16,450 nt of DNA from an uncultured Lachnospira sp. GTDB taxonomy: Bacteria; Bacillota; Clostridia; Lachnospirales; Lachnospiraceae. Below the pieces are notes generated by a model. It searched no databases and was not told the origin of the DNA. It worked only from the letters and a program-made list of their open reading frames with translations. A program made the translations under genes and the position numbers. Position 1 is the first letter of the stretch; the number at the start of each line of letters is the position of its first letter. Below, one piece after another: positions 7,531 to 15,285 of this stretch. The stretch spans positions 1 to 16,450 of the forward strand of contig CAJUBU010000033.1 of assembly GCA_910585095.1 (NCBI GenBank). The letters run 5' to 3'.

Positions 7531-7600
7531 TAAAAAATATTGTGTCAAAATATTTTCTTATATAAGATATCAAGCATTTGTTTTGCCACAATATTTTTTA
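7531..7600. terminator. Bidirectional terminator between convergent genes
   Basis: Two 20-nt arms, 7531-7550 and 7581-7600, are complementary at 19 of 20 positions around a 30-nt AT-rich loop. The arms begin with an A-tract and end with a T-tract on either strand, and run on into TTTTT downstream of 7600. The location between the converging HSP90-like gene (ends 7413) and the 363-aa gene (ends 7614) fits transcription stop in both directions. Confidence 0.7.
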
Positions 7601-7613
7601 TTTTTATACAATT

Positions 7614-8705
7614 TTATTCTATTATTTTTGGCTCCATCATTGCCAATTTAAAATTTTCATTATAGCTGTCTGTGCCATTTCTTGCATCAAAACTATCAGC
7701 AATACTTTTTACAGTATCATAATAATGCTTTTCCAAATCGACAATATTATAAACATCACTATCATTTTTTAATTCAAAATTATTTGGCATCTTGATAGAA
7801 ATAGTTTCTTGTGTTTTTGACAAATGATGCATAAGCACCCAAGCGCTTTTATAAAAATCATAAGCAAGTTTACAATCCCAAATTCCAATAACCCACTCCA
7901 TACCTTGCTCTAAAAACTGTAACGCTATCTGTGGTTCAAAATAGGTCATACATCGTATAACAGCACCCATATAGGATAAATCATGTTTATCTCTATGCCC
8001 CATTCCTTTTAATTCATACGCATAAGGCTTTGCAGCTTTAGCATTACCCTTATTCATATAATATTCAATATAATCTCTATGCATTAAATGCGGCGTATCA
8101 TGGCAAAACCACATTCGTCTTGATTTTATTGGTTTTGCCATCTCATTGGCGCCTTTCTCATCATCAATTAACAAATGCATACGTATAGCATGACAACGGT
8201 CACACGTCCTGCAATCCGACATACTGTCTCTTCCTGTTTTCCAAAATCGTTCAAAAAGTTCATAGGCTTTCTTTTTGTCCACATATACATAAAATTGACA
8301 CATTTGCCACCAATATGTACGATGCCCCAAATTGTAACGCTTTACAAGTTTATAATATTGTTCAATCATACCCTGCCATTGTTCAAATGGAATCTGTGGA
8401 AGCGATACAATAGGGTCAATCGCCATCTGCATAATCATAACATACATCTCCCCGCCATCAGGTCCTAATACATCTGGATATTGTTCAAAAATAGTACTAA
8501 ATTCAATAGCAACTGGCATTGCCTTTGGTGGGTCATCATGAAATGTCGCTTCATAGGCATATAAATATCGAAAAAACAATCGATAAAAATGCTCCTCCGC
8601 CTCATCTGCCTGTCTTATAGCCTCTAAAATCACAGGCATTTTTTTAGAGCCTTGTGTCGTGTCAATTTTTTGCTGCCAAACTCCCGCATCAAACTTTTTT
8701 GCCAT
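7614..8705 (-). CDS. Helical-repeat (TPR-like) protein with DCxxCxxC and CHxxxH motifs, function unknown
   Basis: The protein is 363 aa, mostly predicted helical, with aromatic-rich paired helices like degenerate TPR units. It has no signal peptide or membrane segment. Its marker is a Cys/His cluster: DCRTCDRCH with C165, C168, C171 and H172, then AKP at 190-192, then CHDTPH with C201, H202 and H206. These could form a metal site (inference). I recall the same order, DCxxC then A-x-P then CxxxPH followed by a helical pair, in TPR proteins encoded next to divergent HSP90 genes in Streptomyces. Here too it neighbours such an HSP90 gene, although convergently. The ATG at 8703-8705 has an AGGAGTG site. 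It lies 19 nt after the DUF6348-like gene, so the two are one operon. A co-chaperone role is speculation. Confidence 0.72.
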   Translation of the reverse strand: MAKKFDAGVWQQKIDTTQGSKKMPVILEAIRQADEAEEHFYRLFFRYLYAYEATFHDDPPKAMPVAIEFSTIFEQYPDVLGPDGGEMYVMIMQMAIDPIVSLPQIPFEQWQGMIEQYYKLVKRYNLGHRTYWWQMCQFYVYVDKKKAYELFERFWKTGRDSMSDCRTCDRCHAIRMHLLIDDEKGANEMAKPIKSRRMWFCHDTPHLMHRDYIEYYMNKGNAKAAKPYAYELKGMGHRDKHDLSYMGAVIRCMTYFEPQIALQFLEQGMEWVIGIWDCKLAYDFYKSAWVLMHHLSKTQETISIKMPNNFELKNDSDVYNIVDLEKHYYDTVKSIADSFDARNGTDSYNENFKLAMMEPKIIE

Positions 8706-8724
8706 TATCTCACTCCTATCTTAT

Positions 8725-9951
8725 CTACCTTATCTCAAAATCTTCATCTACACTAAAAGCAATTGCAACTGTCGACGCATCTTTTAAATCAGAACCTTTT
8801 TCCTGCATCTGTGCAAAAACAGAATAGGTAGCACTACTGCCAATATATTCTCTATAAATATCATCTGTCAACTCACCAAGCGTTCCCTCATTAAACACAG
8901 TTAATATTGCCCTTTTTAAAAGCTCATAATCGGCTAATTGACTTTTATAGACTTCTATCATAGGACCGCTTGGATATGCAAAATTCACCTTTTCTGAATA
9001 CATCGCTTCACTAAAAGCATGTTCGGTACATATTTCCGGCAAAAATGAAAAACATTCTATTCCTAACACTTTATCTTGCAATGCTTCTCCTAATCGCTCA
9101 GGCAAAGACTGATATAATTCTTCTGTGTCACTCTCATGAAACATCTTTGCAGCAAGCGCAACTTTATCCTTTAATAACTGAAATCCTGCTTCCCCTTCGT
9201 AAGGATAAGGCAAGGTTGTACTCTCTTCCTGTCGAATAAAGAAAAATTGTTTTTGTGAAACAAAACCTTCAACTTGCCATTTTGAAACAATATCTGCTAC
9301 TTTTTTACTTAATTCTTGACTGACAACATCATCAATTCTGCACTCACCAGTAACATCATCTCCCATCTTAGAACCAAATATTTTAACATAACATAATTTT
9401 TGATTTCCAAGACGCTTTTTAATATCTTCTTTTAGTGCATCCCAATATGTATCCACATCTGTAAAGTTTTCATTTTTTCCTATTCCAACAATATCCGTTT
9501 TATAAACGGTCCATTGATGTGTCTTATTTGAAAAGGATGTTGTAAGAGTAATGCCTTCTTTCTTGTTTTCCATTGCTGCAATTCCTTTCATAAAGGCAAA
9601 TATAAAAGAACCCAATGCAAGTCCAATATTACTTTGAGGGTCGCTTCCCATACCAACACTGCATTCATATAAAGACTTTCCCCACTGAGGCGCTTTAATA
9701 TAGAGATCTAATACAACCCCTCTTTCATTAACCTGCTGTACATCTGGATAAATAGACACATCCCACTTTGAAATCAATACACTATTCTCTCGCAATTGTG
9801 TTTCTTCCTCAATTAAATCAGCAATCTGTTTTTTTACAAATTCTTTTACATTTTCAGGAATTGTTAAATCAACGCCATCGAAATCTTGGCTATTCATTGC
9901 ATTTTGTATCTTTTCTTGTTTCTTGTTCTTTAATTTGTCAAAAAATCCCAT
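8725..9951 (-). CDS. DUF6348-like protein with an extra C-terminal region, function unknown
   Basis: The protein is 408 aa and soluble, with a charged amphipathic N-terminus (MGFFDKLKNKKQEK). Residues about 35-245 follow a pattern I associate with DUF6348: a strand ending GVVLDLYI, the motif YECSVGMGSDP, an alanine/phenylalanine-rich helix, a WTVYKT strand and a long region ending in KQFFFIRQE. This family match is from memory and moderate. The remaining about 160 residues form a separate, mainly helical unit that I cannot name. The ATG at 9949-9951 is chosen because GAGG and GAGGAG lie 4-6 nt upstream; a GTG 12 nt earlier overlaps the binding site. The 363-aa gene follows 19 nt later and the LysM gene precedes by 92 nt, so a small operon is likely. 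DUF6348 members often sit in accessory regions; no enzymatic motif was seen. Confidence 0.65.
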   Translation of the reverse strand: MGFFDKLKNKKQEKIQNAMNSQDFDGVDLTIPENVKEFVKKQIADLIEEETQLRENSVLISKWDVSIYPDVQQVNERGVVLDLYIKAPQWGKSLYECSVGMGSDPQSNIGLALGSFIFAFMKGIAAMENKKEGITLTTSFSNKTHQWTVYKTDIVGIGKNENFTDVDTYWDALKEDIKKRLGNQKLCYVKIFGSKMGDDVTGECRIDDVVSQELSKKVADIVSKWQVEGFVSQKQFFFIRQEESTTLPYPYEGEAGFQLLKDKVALAAKMFHESDTEELYQSLPERLGEALQDKVLGIECFSFLPEICTEHAFSEAMYSEKVNFAYPSGPMIEVYKSQLADYELLKRAILTVFNEGTLGELTDDIYREYIGSSATYSVFAQMQEKGSDLKDASTVAIAFSVDEDFEIR

Positions 9952-10043
9952 ACTACTCCTCACTTCTATTATTTTTCCATTATTTTATCTTTATAATAAC
10001 ATAACTTTATTTAAATAAATATAATTTACATTAAAATTTATTT

Positions 10044-11360
10044 TTACTTAATAAGTTCCATTCCCTGATATATTAAAGATGGGTCATCACCTATTCTGTC
10101 TTGATTTTTATAATACAATTCTCCCCAGCGATTGCCATCGCCATAACAATCCTGGGCTATACTATATAAACAGTCTCCACTTTGCACAATATATATATCT
10201 GTTATTATCTCATCAAATTCTTTTTCTTTCCATATAAGTTTATGTTTTTTATCAAACTCATATTGACTGATTATTTGTCCTGCACTGTCAACTCTTATAA
10301 TATCTGTAAGATAATTGGTTTCATCTTTATAAAATGAAATGGTACTTCCATCACAAAGATGATATTTTAATCCTCCATAAATACGATAATGAATCTCTCT
10401 GCATACTTTATCACCATCTCCATACAAATATTGTTTACCATATATCTTACTGCCTGATAATGTTATATACGTATGCCATATTATTTTTCCTGAATCATCA
10501 TAATCATTAAATTCATAACTTAACGCATTATATCCATCAATATCCTTTGTCCTTGCATTAAATAGTTCTTCAACAATATTTCCATTAAAATAATTGGCAA
10601 CATAATATGGTTTTCCTATTCGTTCAACGTCTTGATATGTTAAATTGATAGAAGTTATATTTCCCTTATACCATATACCAGAAATTTGCTGCCAATCTTC
10701 ATTGTATTGGTCTGCCCACACGACATACATATCTTTTTTAAGCTGCATAACTTCCACACTTTGATAAGCGTCATAATCCCAATAAATCGTTGCAGCTTTT
10801 GAAACGGTATCCTTATTATATGTATCAATATGTGTTAATTTTCCATTTTTATCATAGGTATAAATCTCTTTATCATTTTTATTCATTAACAGTCCATTTT
10901 TATCATATATTTCAACGACATCTTCAATCTTACTATAACTATACTTATAGGATTTTCTTTTAACATAAGAGCCATCTGTATTATAGGAATAAGTTATAAT
11001 AATTCTAGGCTCTTTTCTGCTGATATAACTTATATAATATTTATCTTCAATCAGTCTTCCTTTATCATCATATGTATAAATATTTTCATATTGCAAAGAC
11101 CAGTTTCCACTATTGTCATCTCTTTCGTGGTAGCCATATGTATGTATTAACTTACCTTCGTCATCATATTGATAATCAATAATCTGATTACATTTTGCAA
11201 AATCTTCAATATCATATTCTTTTCCATTGGGTATATACTCTTTGTTTTTTTCTTTATCTGGCAATATAAACTGTCCAAAAAGAAATACACATACTTGTAC
11301 CAATATAATCGTTATAATATATCTTATCATTGCTCCCCACTTAAAATTTTGATTTTTCAT
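10044..11360 (-). CDS. Membrane-anchored protein with YD-like repeats and C-terminal LysM domain
   Basis: The protein is 438 aa. A single hydrophobic segment at about residues 12-33 acts as a signal-anchor, placing the rest outside the membrane. Residues about 60-380 contain repeats of the type YTYDDKGRLIED, YSYNTDG, IYDKNGLL and YTYDKNGKL, spaced 25-40 residues apart like the YD repeats of RHS/wall-associated proteins. The C-terminal about 45 residues are LysM-like: IVQSGDCLYSIA, CYGDGNRWGELYYKN and DPSLIYQGMELI. LysM binds peptidoglycan or chitin-type glycans, so attachment to the cell wall is likely. The start is uncertain. The ATG at 11358-11360 has only a weak site; an ATG at 11328-11330, immediately before the hydrophobic segment, has GGGGAG but very close. 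The gene follows a terminator-like hairpin and precedes the DUF6348-like gene by 92 nt. Confidence 0.75.
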   Translation of the reverse strand: MKNQNFKWGAMIRYIITIILVQVCVFLFGQFILPDKEKNKEYIPNGKEYDIEDFAKCNQIIDYQYDDEGKLIHTYGYHERDDNSGNWSLQYENIYTYDDKGRLIEDKYYISYISRKEPRIIITYSYNTDGSYVKRKSYKYSYSKIEDVVEIYDKNGLLMNKNDKEIYTYDKNGKLTHIDTYNKDTVSKAATIYWDYDAYQSVEVMQLKKDMYVVWADQYNEDWQQISGIWYKGNITSINLTYQDVERIGKPYYVANYFNGNIVEELFNARTKDIDGYNALSYEFNDYDDSGKIIWHTYITLSGSKIYGKQYLYGDGDKVCREIHYRIYGGLKYHLCDGSTISFYKDETNYLTDIIRVDSAGQIISQYEFDKKHKLIWKEKEFDEIITDIYIVQSGDCLYSIAQDCYGDGNRWGELYYKNQDRIGDDPSLIYQGMELIK

Positions 11361-11389
11361 ATTATTTACACTTTTATAATCTTATAAGC

Positions 11390-11486
11390 AAAAAAACTAT
11401 CATAAAATAAAACAATTTTACAAAATGTGATACAATTTTATCTGTTTATATCTATATTTTGTATAAAAAATTTATTTTATGATAGT
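11390..11486 (-). terminator. Large hairpin terminator downstream of the ABC exporter
   Basis: A perfect 16-nt inverted repeat, TTTATTTTATGATAGT at 11471-11486 against ACTATCATAAAATAAA at 11396-11411, is extended by an imperfect ATTTTGTATA/TTACAAAAT pairing. The outer stem on the minus strand runs straight into seven Ts (11390-11396), as in an intrinsic terminator for the exporter gene that ends at 11599. The 59-nt interior is unusually large for a terminator, so a small palindromic element acting as terminator is an alternative. Confidence 0.65.
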
Positions 11487-11598
11487 CTCTTTAATATTTT
11501 AACCTGCTCTATAGCTATATTTTTTTACAAAATTATTTATATGCTTATAGTATCACAAGTTTTTACTTTTTTCAATGAAATTTATCATCTATTTTTAT

Positions 11599-13377
11599 TT
11601 ATTGATTTAATGCATCTTTAAATTGTAGTTTATATAATTCAGCATATCGACCATTCTTTTTAAGCAAATCTTTATGTATTCCTATTTCAACAATCTTACC
11701 ATTATCCATTACAACAATTTTATCTGCGTTGACAATTGTACTTAATCGATGTGCAATTACAATAGATGTTCTTCCCTCCATAAGCTGGTCTAACGCTTGC
11801 TGCACTAATTGTTCAGACTCAGAATCCAACGCACTCGTTGCCTCATCTAAAATTAATAATCTAGGATTGCGCAAAAATATTCTGGCAATGGCTATTCTTT
11901 GCTTTTGTCCTCCTGACAAACCAATGCCACGCTCTCCAAGTATCGTCTGCCATTTATTTGGACTGTTCATAATAAAATCATACGCATTTGCAAGTTTTGC
12001 CGCTTTTTCTACTTCTTTTTGACTGGCATCCTGTTTTCCATATCGTATATTTTCTTCTATTGTTCCAGAAAATATAATTGTATCCTGAAATACCATACCC
12101 ATTTGACGATATATACTGCTTAATTTATAATGTTTGATATCATGATTGCCAATCCAGATACTTCCTTGATTTACATCATAAAACCTTGTCAAAAGACTAA
12201 TCAATGTTGTTTTGCCACAGCCGCTAGAACCTACTATTGCAACACGTTCACCTTCATTAATTGAAAAATTTACGTTTGAAATGTTCCAATTTTTCTGTTC
12301 TAATTCATATTTAAAATAGACATTTCTAAAATCAATATTTACTGATTCATCGGGTTCAAAATCAATTGCATCCTTTGCATCTCGTATATCTACTGGCATA
12401 TCTAAAATTTCAAAAACACGCTCAATCTTCGCTATACTTTGAGCATAACTGACATTTAATTCTGCAAATCTACGCAGCGGAGTCATAAAATAACCAAGAT
12501 ACGATTCAAAAACAATCAATTCTCCTATTGTCATTTGATTGCCTATAATAAACAGCGCTGAAAGTCCTATAACAATTGTGCTGATAACTTCTGAAAATGA
12601 ACCATTTATTGCCTCGCCTAATGAAAAAAACTTATTTGTCTTTTTTCGGTATTGATAAATAAGATTAGAATATTCATTAAATTTCTTTTTTTCATATTGT
12701 TCCATATTAAACAGTCGAACCGTTGAATAACCTGTCATTCTCTCCTGCATATAACCAGATATTTCTGAAATATTTGCCTGAACCTTTTTACTGTTATTTC
12801 TGATATGAGCGCGTATTTTTTTAGTGATAATAACAGAAGCTGGCAGTGCTATACAGGCAATAATTGTCAATGGAACACTCATTGAACCCATTAATATAAT
12901 ATAAATAATAACAACAATTCCATCAATCCACACATTGGTAGCCACATTCCATATAAATTCATGAACACCCTCTACATCACTATTTATTCTAGTGACAAGA
13001 TTTCCTGATTTATATTCCTGATGAAATTTTGCAGACATTTTTTGCAGATGCTCATATAATTGACAACGCATAGTATTCATAATTCGGTTTGAAACTTCAG
13101 TTGCCCCTATCTGCCTGACAAAAGCAGCTGGTATGAATACAATGGTATAAAGTGCTAATAATATAAATATCCACTTTACCACTTCATAAATTTGTTCATC
13201 ATGCGTAAATGTCGTATTTGGCATTAAAACAACATCTGTAAAATACTTTACTACCTGAGGCAAAATCAGAGGCAATGTAAGTTTTAAAATACCTGCAACT
13301 GTAGACGCAACAATTAAATACCAATGCGGTTTTACATAACTTAAAATCCTAAATATTTGCGATTTGTTATTTTTCAC
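11599..13377 (-). CDS. ABC exporter half-transporter (fused membrane and ATPase domains)
   Basis: This is a type IV (MsbA/BmrA-like) exporter subunit of 592 aa, acting as a homo- or heterodimer in the cytoplasmic membrane. Residues about 15-315 carry the six-helix membrane domain. The ATPase domain has Walker A GSSGCGKT (383-390), Q-loop Q431, signature LSGGQ (487-491), Walker B LLILDE (507-512) and the switch histidine H543, so it should be catalytically competent. Substrate cannot be inferred; drugs, lipids or peptides are all possible, and no peptidase C39 domain is present. I chose the GTG at 13375-13377, with GGAGG 8 nt upstream. The frame stays open to an ATG at 13545, but that extension is not conserved-looking and has no binding site. 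The AraC-type gene diverges upstream and may regulate it. No partner half-transporter was seen. Confidence 0.93.
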   Translation of the reverse strand: MKNNKSQIFRILSYVKPHWYLIVASTVAGILKLTLPLILPQVVKYFTDVVLMPNTTFTHDEQIYEVVKWIFILLALYTIVFIPAAFVRQIGATEVSNRIMNTMRCQLYEHLQKMSAKFHQEYKSGNLVTRINSDVEGVHEFIWNVATNVWIDGIVVIIYIILMGSMSVPLTIIACIALPASVIITKKIRAHIRNNSKKVQANISEISGYMQERMTGYSTVRLFNMEQYEKKKFNEYSNLIYQYRKKTNKFFSLGEAINGSFSEVISTIVIGLSALFIIGNQMTIGELIVFESYLGYFMTPLRRFAELNVSYAQSIAKIERVFEILDMPVDIRDAKDAIDFEPDESVNIDFRNVYFKYELEQKNWNISNVNFSINEGERVAIVGSSGCGKTTLISLLTRFYDVNQGSIWIGNHDIKHYKLSSIYRQMGMVFQDTIIFSGTIEENIRYGKQDASQKEVEKAAKLANAYDFIMNSPNKWQTILGERGIGLSGGQKQRIAIARIFLRNPRLLILDEATSALDSESEQLVQQALDQLMEGRTSIVIAHRLSTIVNADKIVVMDNGKIVEIGIHKDLLKKNGRYAELYKLQFKDALNQ

Positions 13378-13560
13378 TCTCTTATCCTCCCATTTTATAA
13401 TTTGTAACTTTTTAACCCAATATACATTTGGTGATTTTGAATGACATATTGATGATATAGTTTTACATCGATAATTTCCATTAAAATAATGTTTATTATA
13501 AAGTTTTATACTGATAATTTCATTTCTATTAATGATATATTTCATATAAAAAACTTTAAA

Positions 13561-13694
13561 ATTATGATATAATAATCTCGGCTAAAGCCGAGCTATAAAA
13601 GTTTGCTATGCAAACTTCTGGCTTTTCACTATGTATAAAATTATAATAATAACTACAGCTACTCTGTGGTAAAATAATCTCGGCTAAAGCCGAG
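13561..13694 (+). repeat. Hairpin-rich interspersed repeat, copy 2, with a partial tandem duplication
   Basis: Positions 13561-13669 align with the reverse complement of 4648-4758. Hairpin A is 13577-13592 (CTCGGC TAAA GCCGAG), hairpin B is 13599-13617 (AAGTTTGC/GCAAACTT) and hairpin C is 13653-13669 (CTACAG/CTGTGG). A second, identical hairpin A follows at 13679-13694, preceded by the same AATAAT and followed by a similar TATA-AGTTT tract, so part of the unit is duplicated in tandem. No coding frame is involved here. Confidence 0.8.
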
Positions 13695-13730
13695 TTATAT
13701 AGTTTCCTACAATGTATTAAATTCTATTTT

Positions 13731-13759
13731 TTGCGAACTTTTTGACATCTTGCTATATT
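13731..13759 (+). promoter_or_regulatory. Predicted sigma-A promoter for the AraC-type regulator
   Basis: TTGCGA (13731-13736, four of six matches) and TATATT (13754-13759, five of six matches) are 17 nt apart, and the -10 has the extended TG (13751-13752). Start of transcription would be near 13766, giving a 64-nt leader. A TTGACA at 13742-13747 also exists but has no good -10 at the right distance. Confidence 0.6.
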
Positions 13760-13773
13760 TTTTAAATTTAGAA

Positions 13774-13804
13774 AATAAGTGTGAAAAATAATAATACACT
13801 TATT
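13774..13804 (+). promoter_or_regulatory. Inverted repeat in the AraC gene leader, possible operator or hairpin
   Basis: AATAAGTGT (13774-13782) and ACACTTATT (13796-13804) form a perfect 9-bp inverted repeat separated by 13 nt. It lies just after the predicted transcription start and ends 25 nt before the start codon, a position suited to autorepression or an RNA hairpin affecting translation. The half-sites are 22 nt apart centre to centre, about two helical turns. Confidence 0.4.
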
Positions 13805-13829
13805 CTTTCAAATTAAATGGAGGATTTTT

Positions 13830-14678
13830 ATGCCAATACCAATACCACATGGACAACATATTTCAATAGAAAAACGTTTATTTCCATCCGATTTTTGCAT
13901 GTCTTGTATGCAGATTATGCCAGATTACTACAATATTGGATATATTATTTCAGGAGACCGATATGTTATTACCCCTATAGAAACCTATAGTTATCATAAA
14001 GGAGATGTGTCTTTAGCGCCTCCGCTGTTTTTTCATAGGACTTTTTCAAATTCCAATGAACTTTACGAGAGTATTCTTATCAAGTTTACACCAGATTTTG
14101 CCAAACCTTTTATTGATATTATTGGTGAAAATGAATTTAAAAATTTTTATAACAGCAAATCTTTTCATTTTACTCAAAATACGCAACAAAAGATTTTAAA
14201 CATATTTGAAGATATGCTAAGTGAATATCAAAAAAAGACTTGTTATAAAGAATTGATTTTACAGGGAATGCTTTTTCGCCTGTTTGCTACTATTATAGAA
14301 GAACATATACCCACTCCTAATAATATGAAAAAAAATAGTACACCTTTAACAAAACCAATTATCGAAATTTTATATTATCTTGAATCCCATTATCAAGAAA
14401 ATCCAACATTATCGAAAATAGCAAAAATGGTAAACATTTCTGAAGGTCATTTATCCAGATTGTTTCGTTCTCAACTAGGTATACCTTACTCAAAATATTT
14501 AAACAATTTAAGAATTGAACATGTAAAAATGCTTTTATTAAAAACGGATAAGTCCATTACAGATATTGCTTTAAATACAGGATATTGCAACAGCGAATAC
14601 TTATCAGCCAATTTTAAAAAAAATACGGGTATGACACCTAAAGATTTTAGAATACAAGGAAAAAAACTGCCATATTAA
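13830..14678 (+). CDS. AraC/XylS-family transcriptional regulator
   Basis: The 282-aa cytoplasmic DNA-binding regulator has two parts. Residues about 10-110 look like the cupin-type sensing domain of AraC proteins, with a YSYHKGDVSLAPPLFFHRTF stretch typical of the barrel (PG/HR region). Residues about 178-275 carry the paired helix-turn-helix domain: NPTLSKIAKMVNISEGHLSRLF for the first and SITDIALNTGYCNSEYLSANFKK for the second, ending in the family hallmark TGMTPKDFR. The ligand is unknown. The ATG at 13830 follows GGAGG by 6 nt. It diverges from the ABC exporter, so local control of that gene is the natural hypothesis. The stop codon lies inside the stem of the downstream terminator. Confidence 0.93.
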   Translation: MPIPIPHGQHISIEKRLFPSDFCMSCMQIMPDYYNIGYIISGDRYVITPIETYSYHKGDVSLAPPLFFHRTFSNSNELYESILIKFTPDFAKPFIDIIGENEFKNFYNSKSFHFTQNTQQKILNIFEDMLSEYQKKTCYKELILQGMLFRLFATIIEEHIPTPNNMKKNSTPLTKPIIEILYYLESHYQENPTLSKIAKMVNISEGHLSRLFRSQLGIPYSKYLNNLRIEHVKMLLLKTDKSITDIALNTGYCNSEYLSANFKKNTGMTPKDFRIQGKKLPY

Positions 14679-14716
14679 GCTTTGATTATTTTGCTTAATA
14701 TGGCAATTTTTAAATA
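14668..14716. terminator. Bidirectional intrinsic terminator (AraC gene / GNAT gene)
   Basis: TGCCATATTAAGC (14668-14680) pairs perfectly with GCTTAATATGGCA (14693-14705) around a 12-nt loop. On the plus strand a TTTTT run follows at 14707-14711. On the minus strand the stem is followed by a run of Ts opposite the A-tract at 14661-14666. The genes on both sides converge here. Confidence 0.85.
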
Positions 14717-14780
14717 GACATACAAATATTACAGTTTAAATTATCACTTGCAAAAACAAATATTTATATGATTAAATATT

Positions 14781-15272
14781 TTATAAATTAATATAATGTG
14801 GAATAATATCTTCATATGTTCCATCTTTTAGCATAAATCCTTTTGGAATGATTCCAAGCTGGACAAATCCTAATTTTTTATATAGTGCCAGAGCGGCTGT
14901 ATTGCTTTTGACTACTGCATTAAATTGAAGAATTTGAAACTCCAGTTCCTTTGCTTTTTTTATACAATCTTTTACTAACAATTCCCCTATATGTTGTCCA
15001 CGTCGCTCTTTTTTAACAGCATAACTCGCATTACAAATATGACCACAGCGTCCAATATTATTAGGATGTAATATATATAATCCAACAACTTCATTTGTTT
15101 CTTTATCAATTGCTATTCCAGTATAGGATTGTTGGTTAAAAAAAATCTTTCCCGTATCTTTATCAAGAAGTTCCATTTGCGGAAATGCCACTCCATCATC
15201 AACGACAACATTCCATATATGAATTGTCTCATATAACTTATTATCTGACAAAGCTTTTATCTCTATTTTCAT
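14781..15272 (-). CDS. GNAT-family N-acetyltransferase
   Basis: The 163-aa cytoplasmic enzyme transfers an acetyl group from acetyl-CoA to an amine; the substrate is not predictable. The acetyl-CoA loop R-R-G-Q-H-I-G lies at 90-96, following the strand ICNASYAV. The second half has the usual family end, NTAALALYKKLGFVQLGIIPKG (124-145), then a closing strand with DIIPHYINL. Length is normal for a single-domain GNAT. The ATG at 15270-15272 has an AGGAT site 7 nt upstream. The gene starts 13 nt after the DUF4253 gene ends, so both are in one transcript, and it ends before the shared bidirectional terminator. Confidence 0.9.
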   Translation of the reverse strand: MKIEIKALSDNKLYETIHIWNVVVDDGVAFPQMELLDKDTGKIFFNQQSYTGIAIDKETNEVVGLYILHPNNIGRCGHICNASYAVKKERRGQHIGELLVKDCIKKAKELEFQILQFNAVVKSNTAALALYKKLGFVQLGIIPKGFMLKDGTYEDIIPHYINL

Positions 15273-15285
15273 ATATAAAATCCTA

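Larger units (their letters stand above)
13378..13829. other. 452-bp divergent intergenic region between exporter and AraC-type gene
   Basis: The exporter side (13378-13560) is AT-rich with no confident promoter. The middle (13561-13694) is copy 2 of the hairpin repeat plus an additional hairpin A. The AraC side (13731-13829) has a good predicted promoter, an inverted repeat near the predicted transcription start, and a strong ribosome binding site. The open frame extending the exporter to 13545 is judged non-coding. Confidence 0.6.

Noticed and set aside
10008..10021. Palindrome TTTATTTAAATAAA upstream of the DUF6348-like gene
   Set aside because: It is made only of A and T in very AT-rich DNA, so a match of this length is expected by chance and no second copy was seen.
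11729..12022. Forward 97-codon open frame inside the exporter ATPase domain
   Set aside because: It is the antisense shadow of the conserved Walker B and signature region of the exporter.
13378..13545. N-terminal extension of the ABC exporter starting at an ATG at 13545
   Set aside because: There is no ribosome binding site, the 56 extra residues do not look like exporter sequence, and the GTG at 13377 has GGAGG at good spacing and gives the normal family length.
13577..13694. Repeated hairpins read as a CRISPR array
   Set aside because: Only two identical 16-nt hairpins about 100 nt apart are present, the intervening sequence contains other conserved hairpins rather than spacers, and there are no cas genes.
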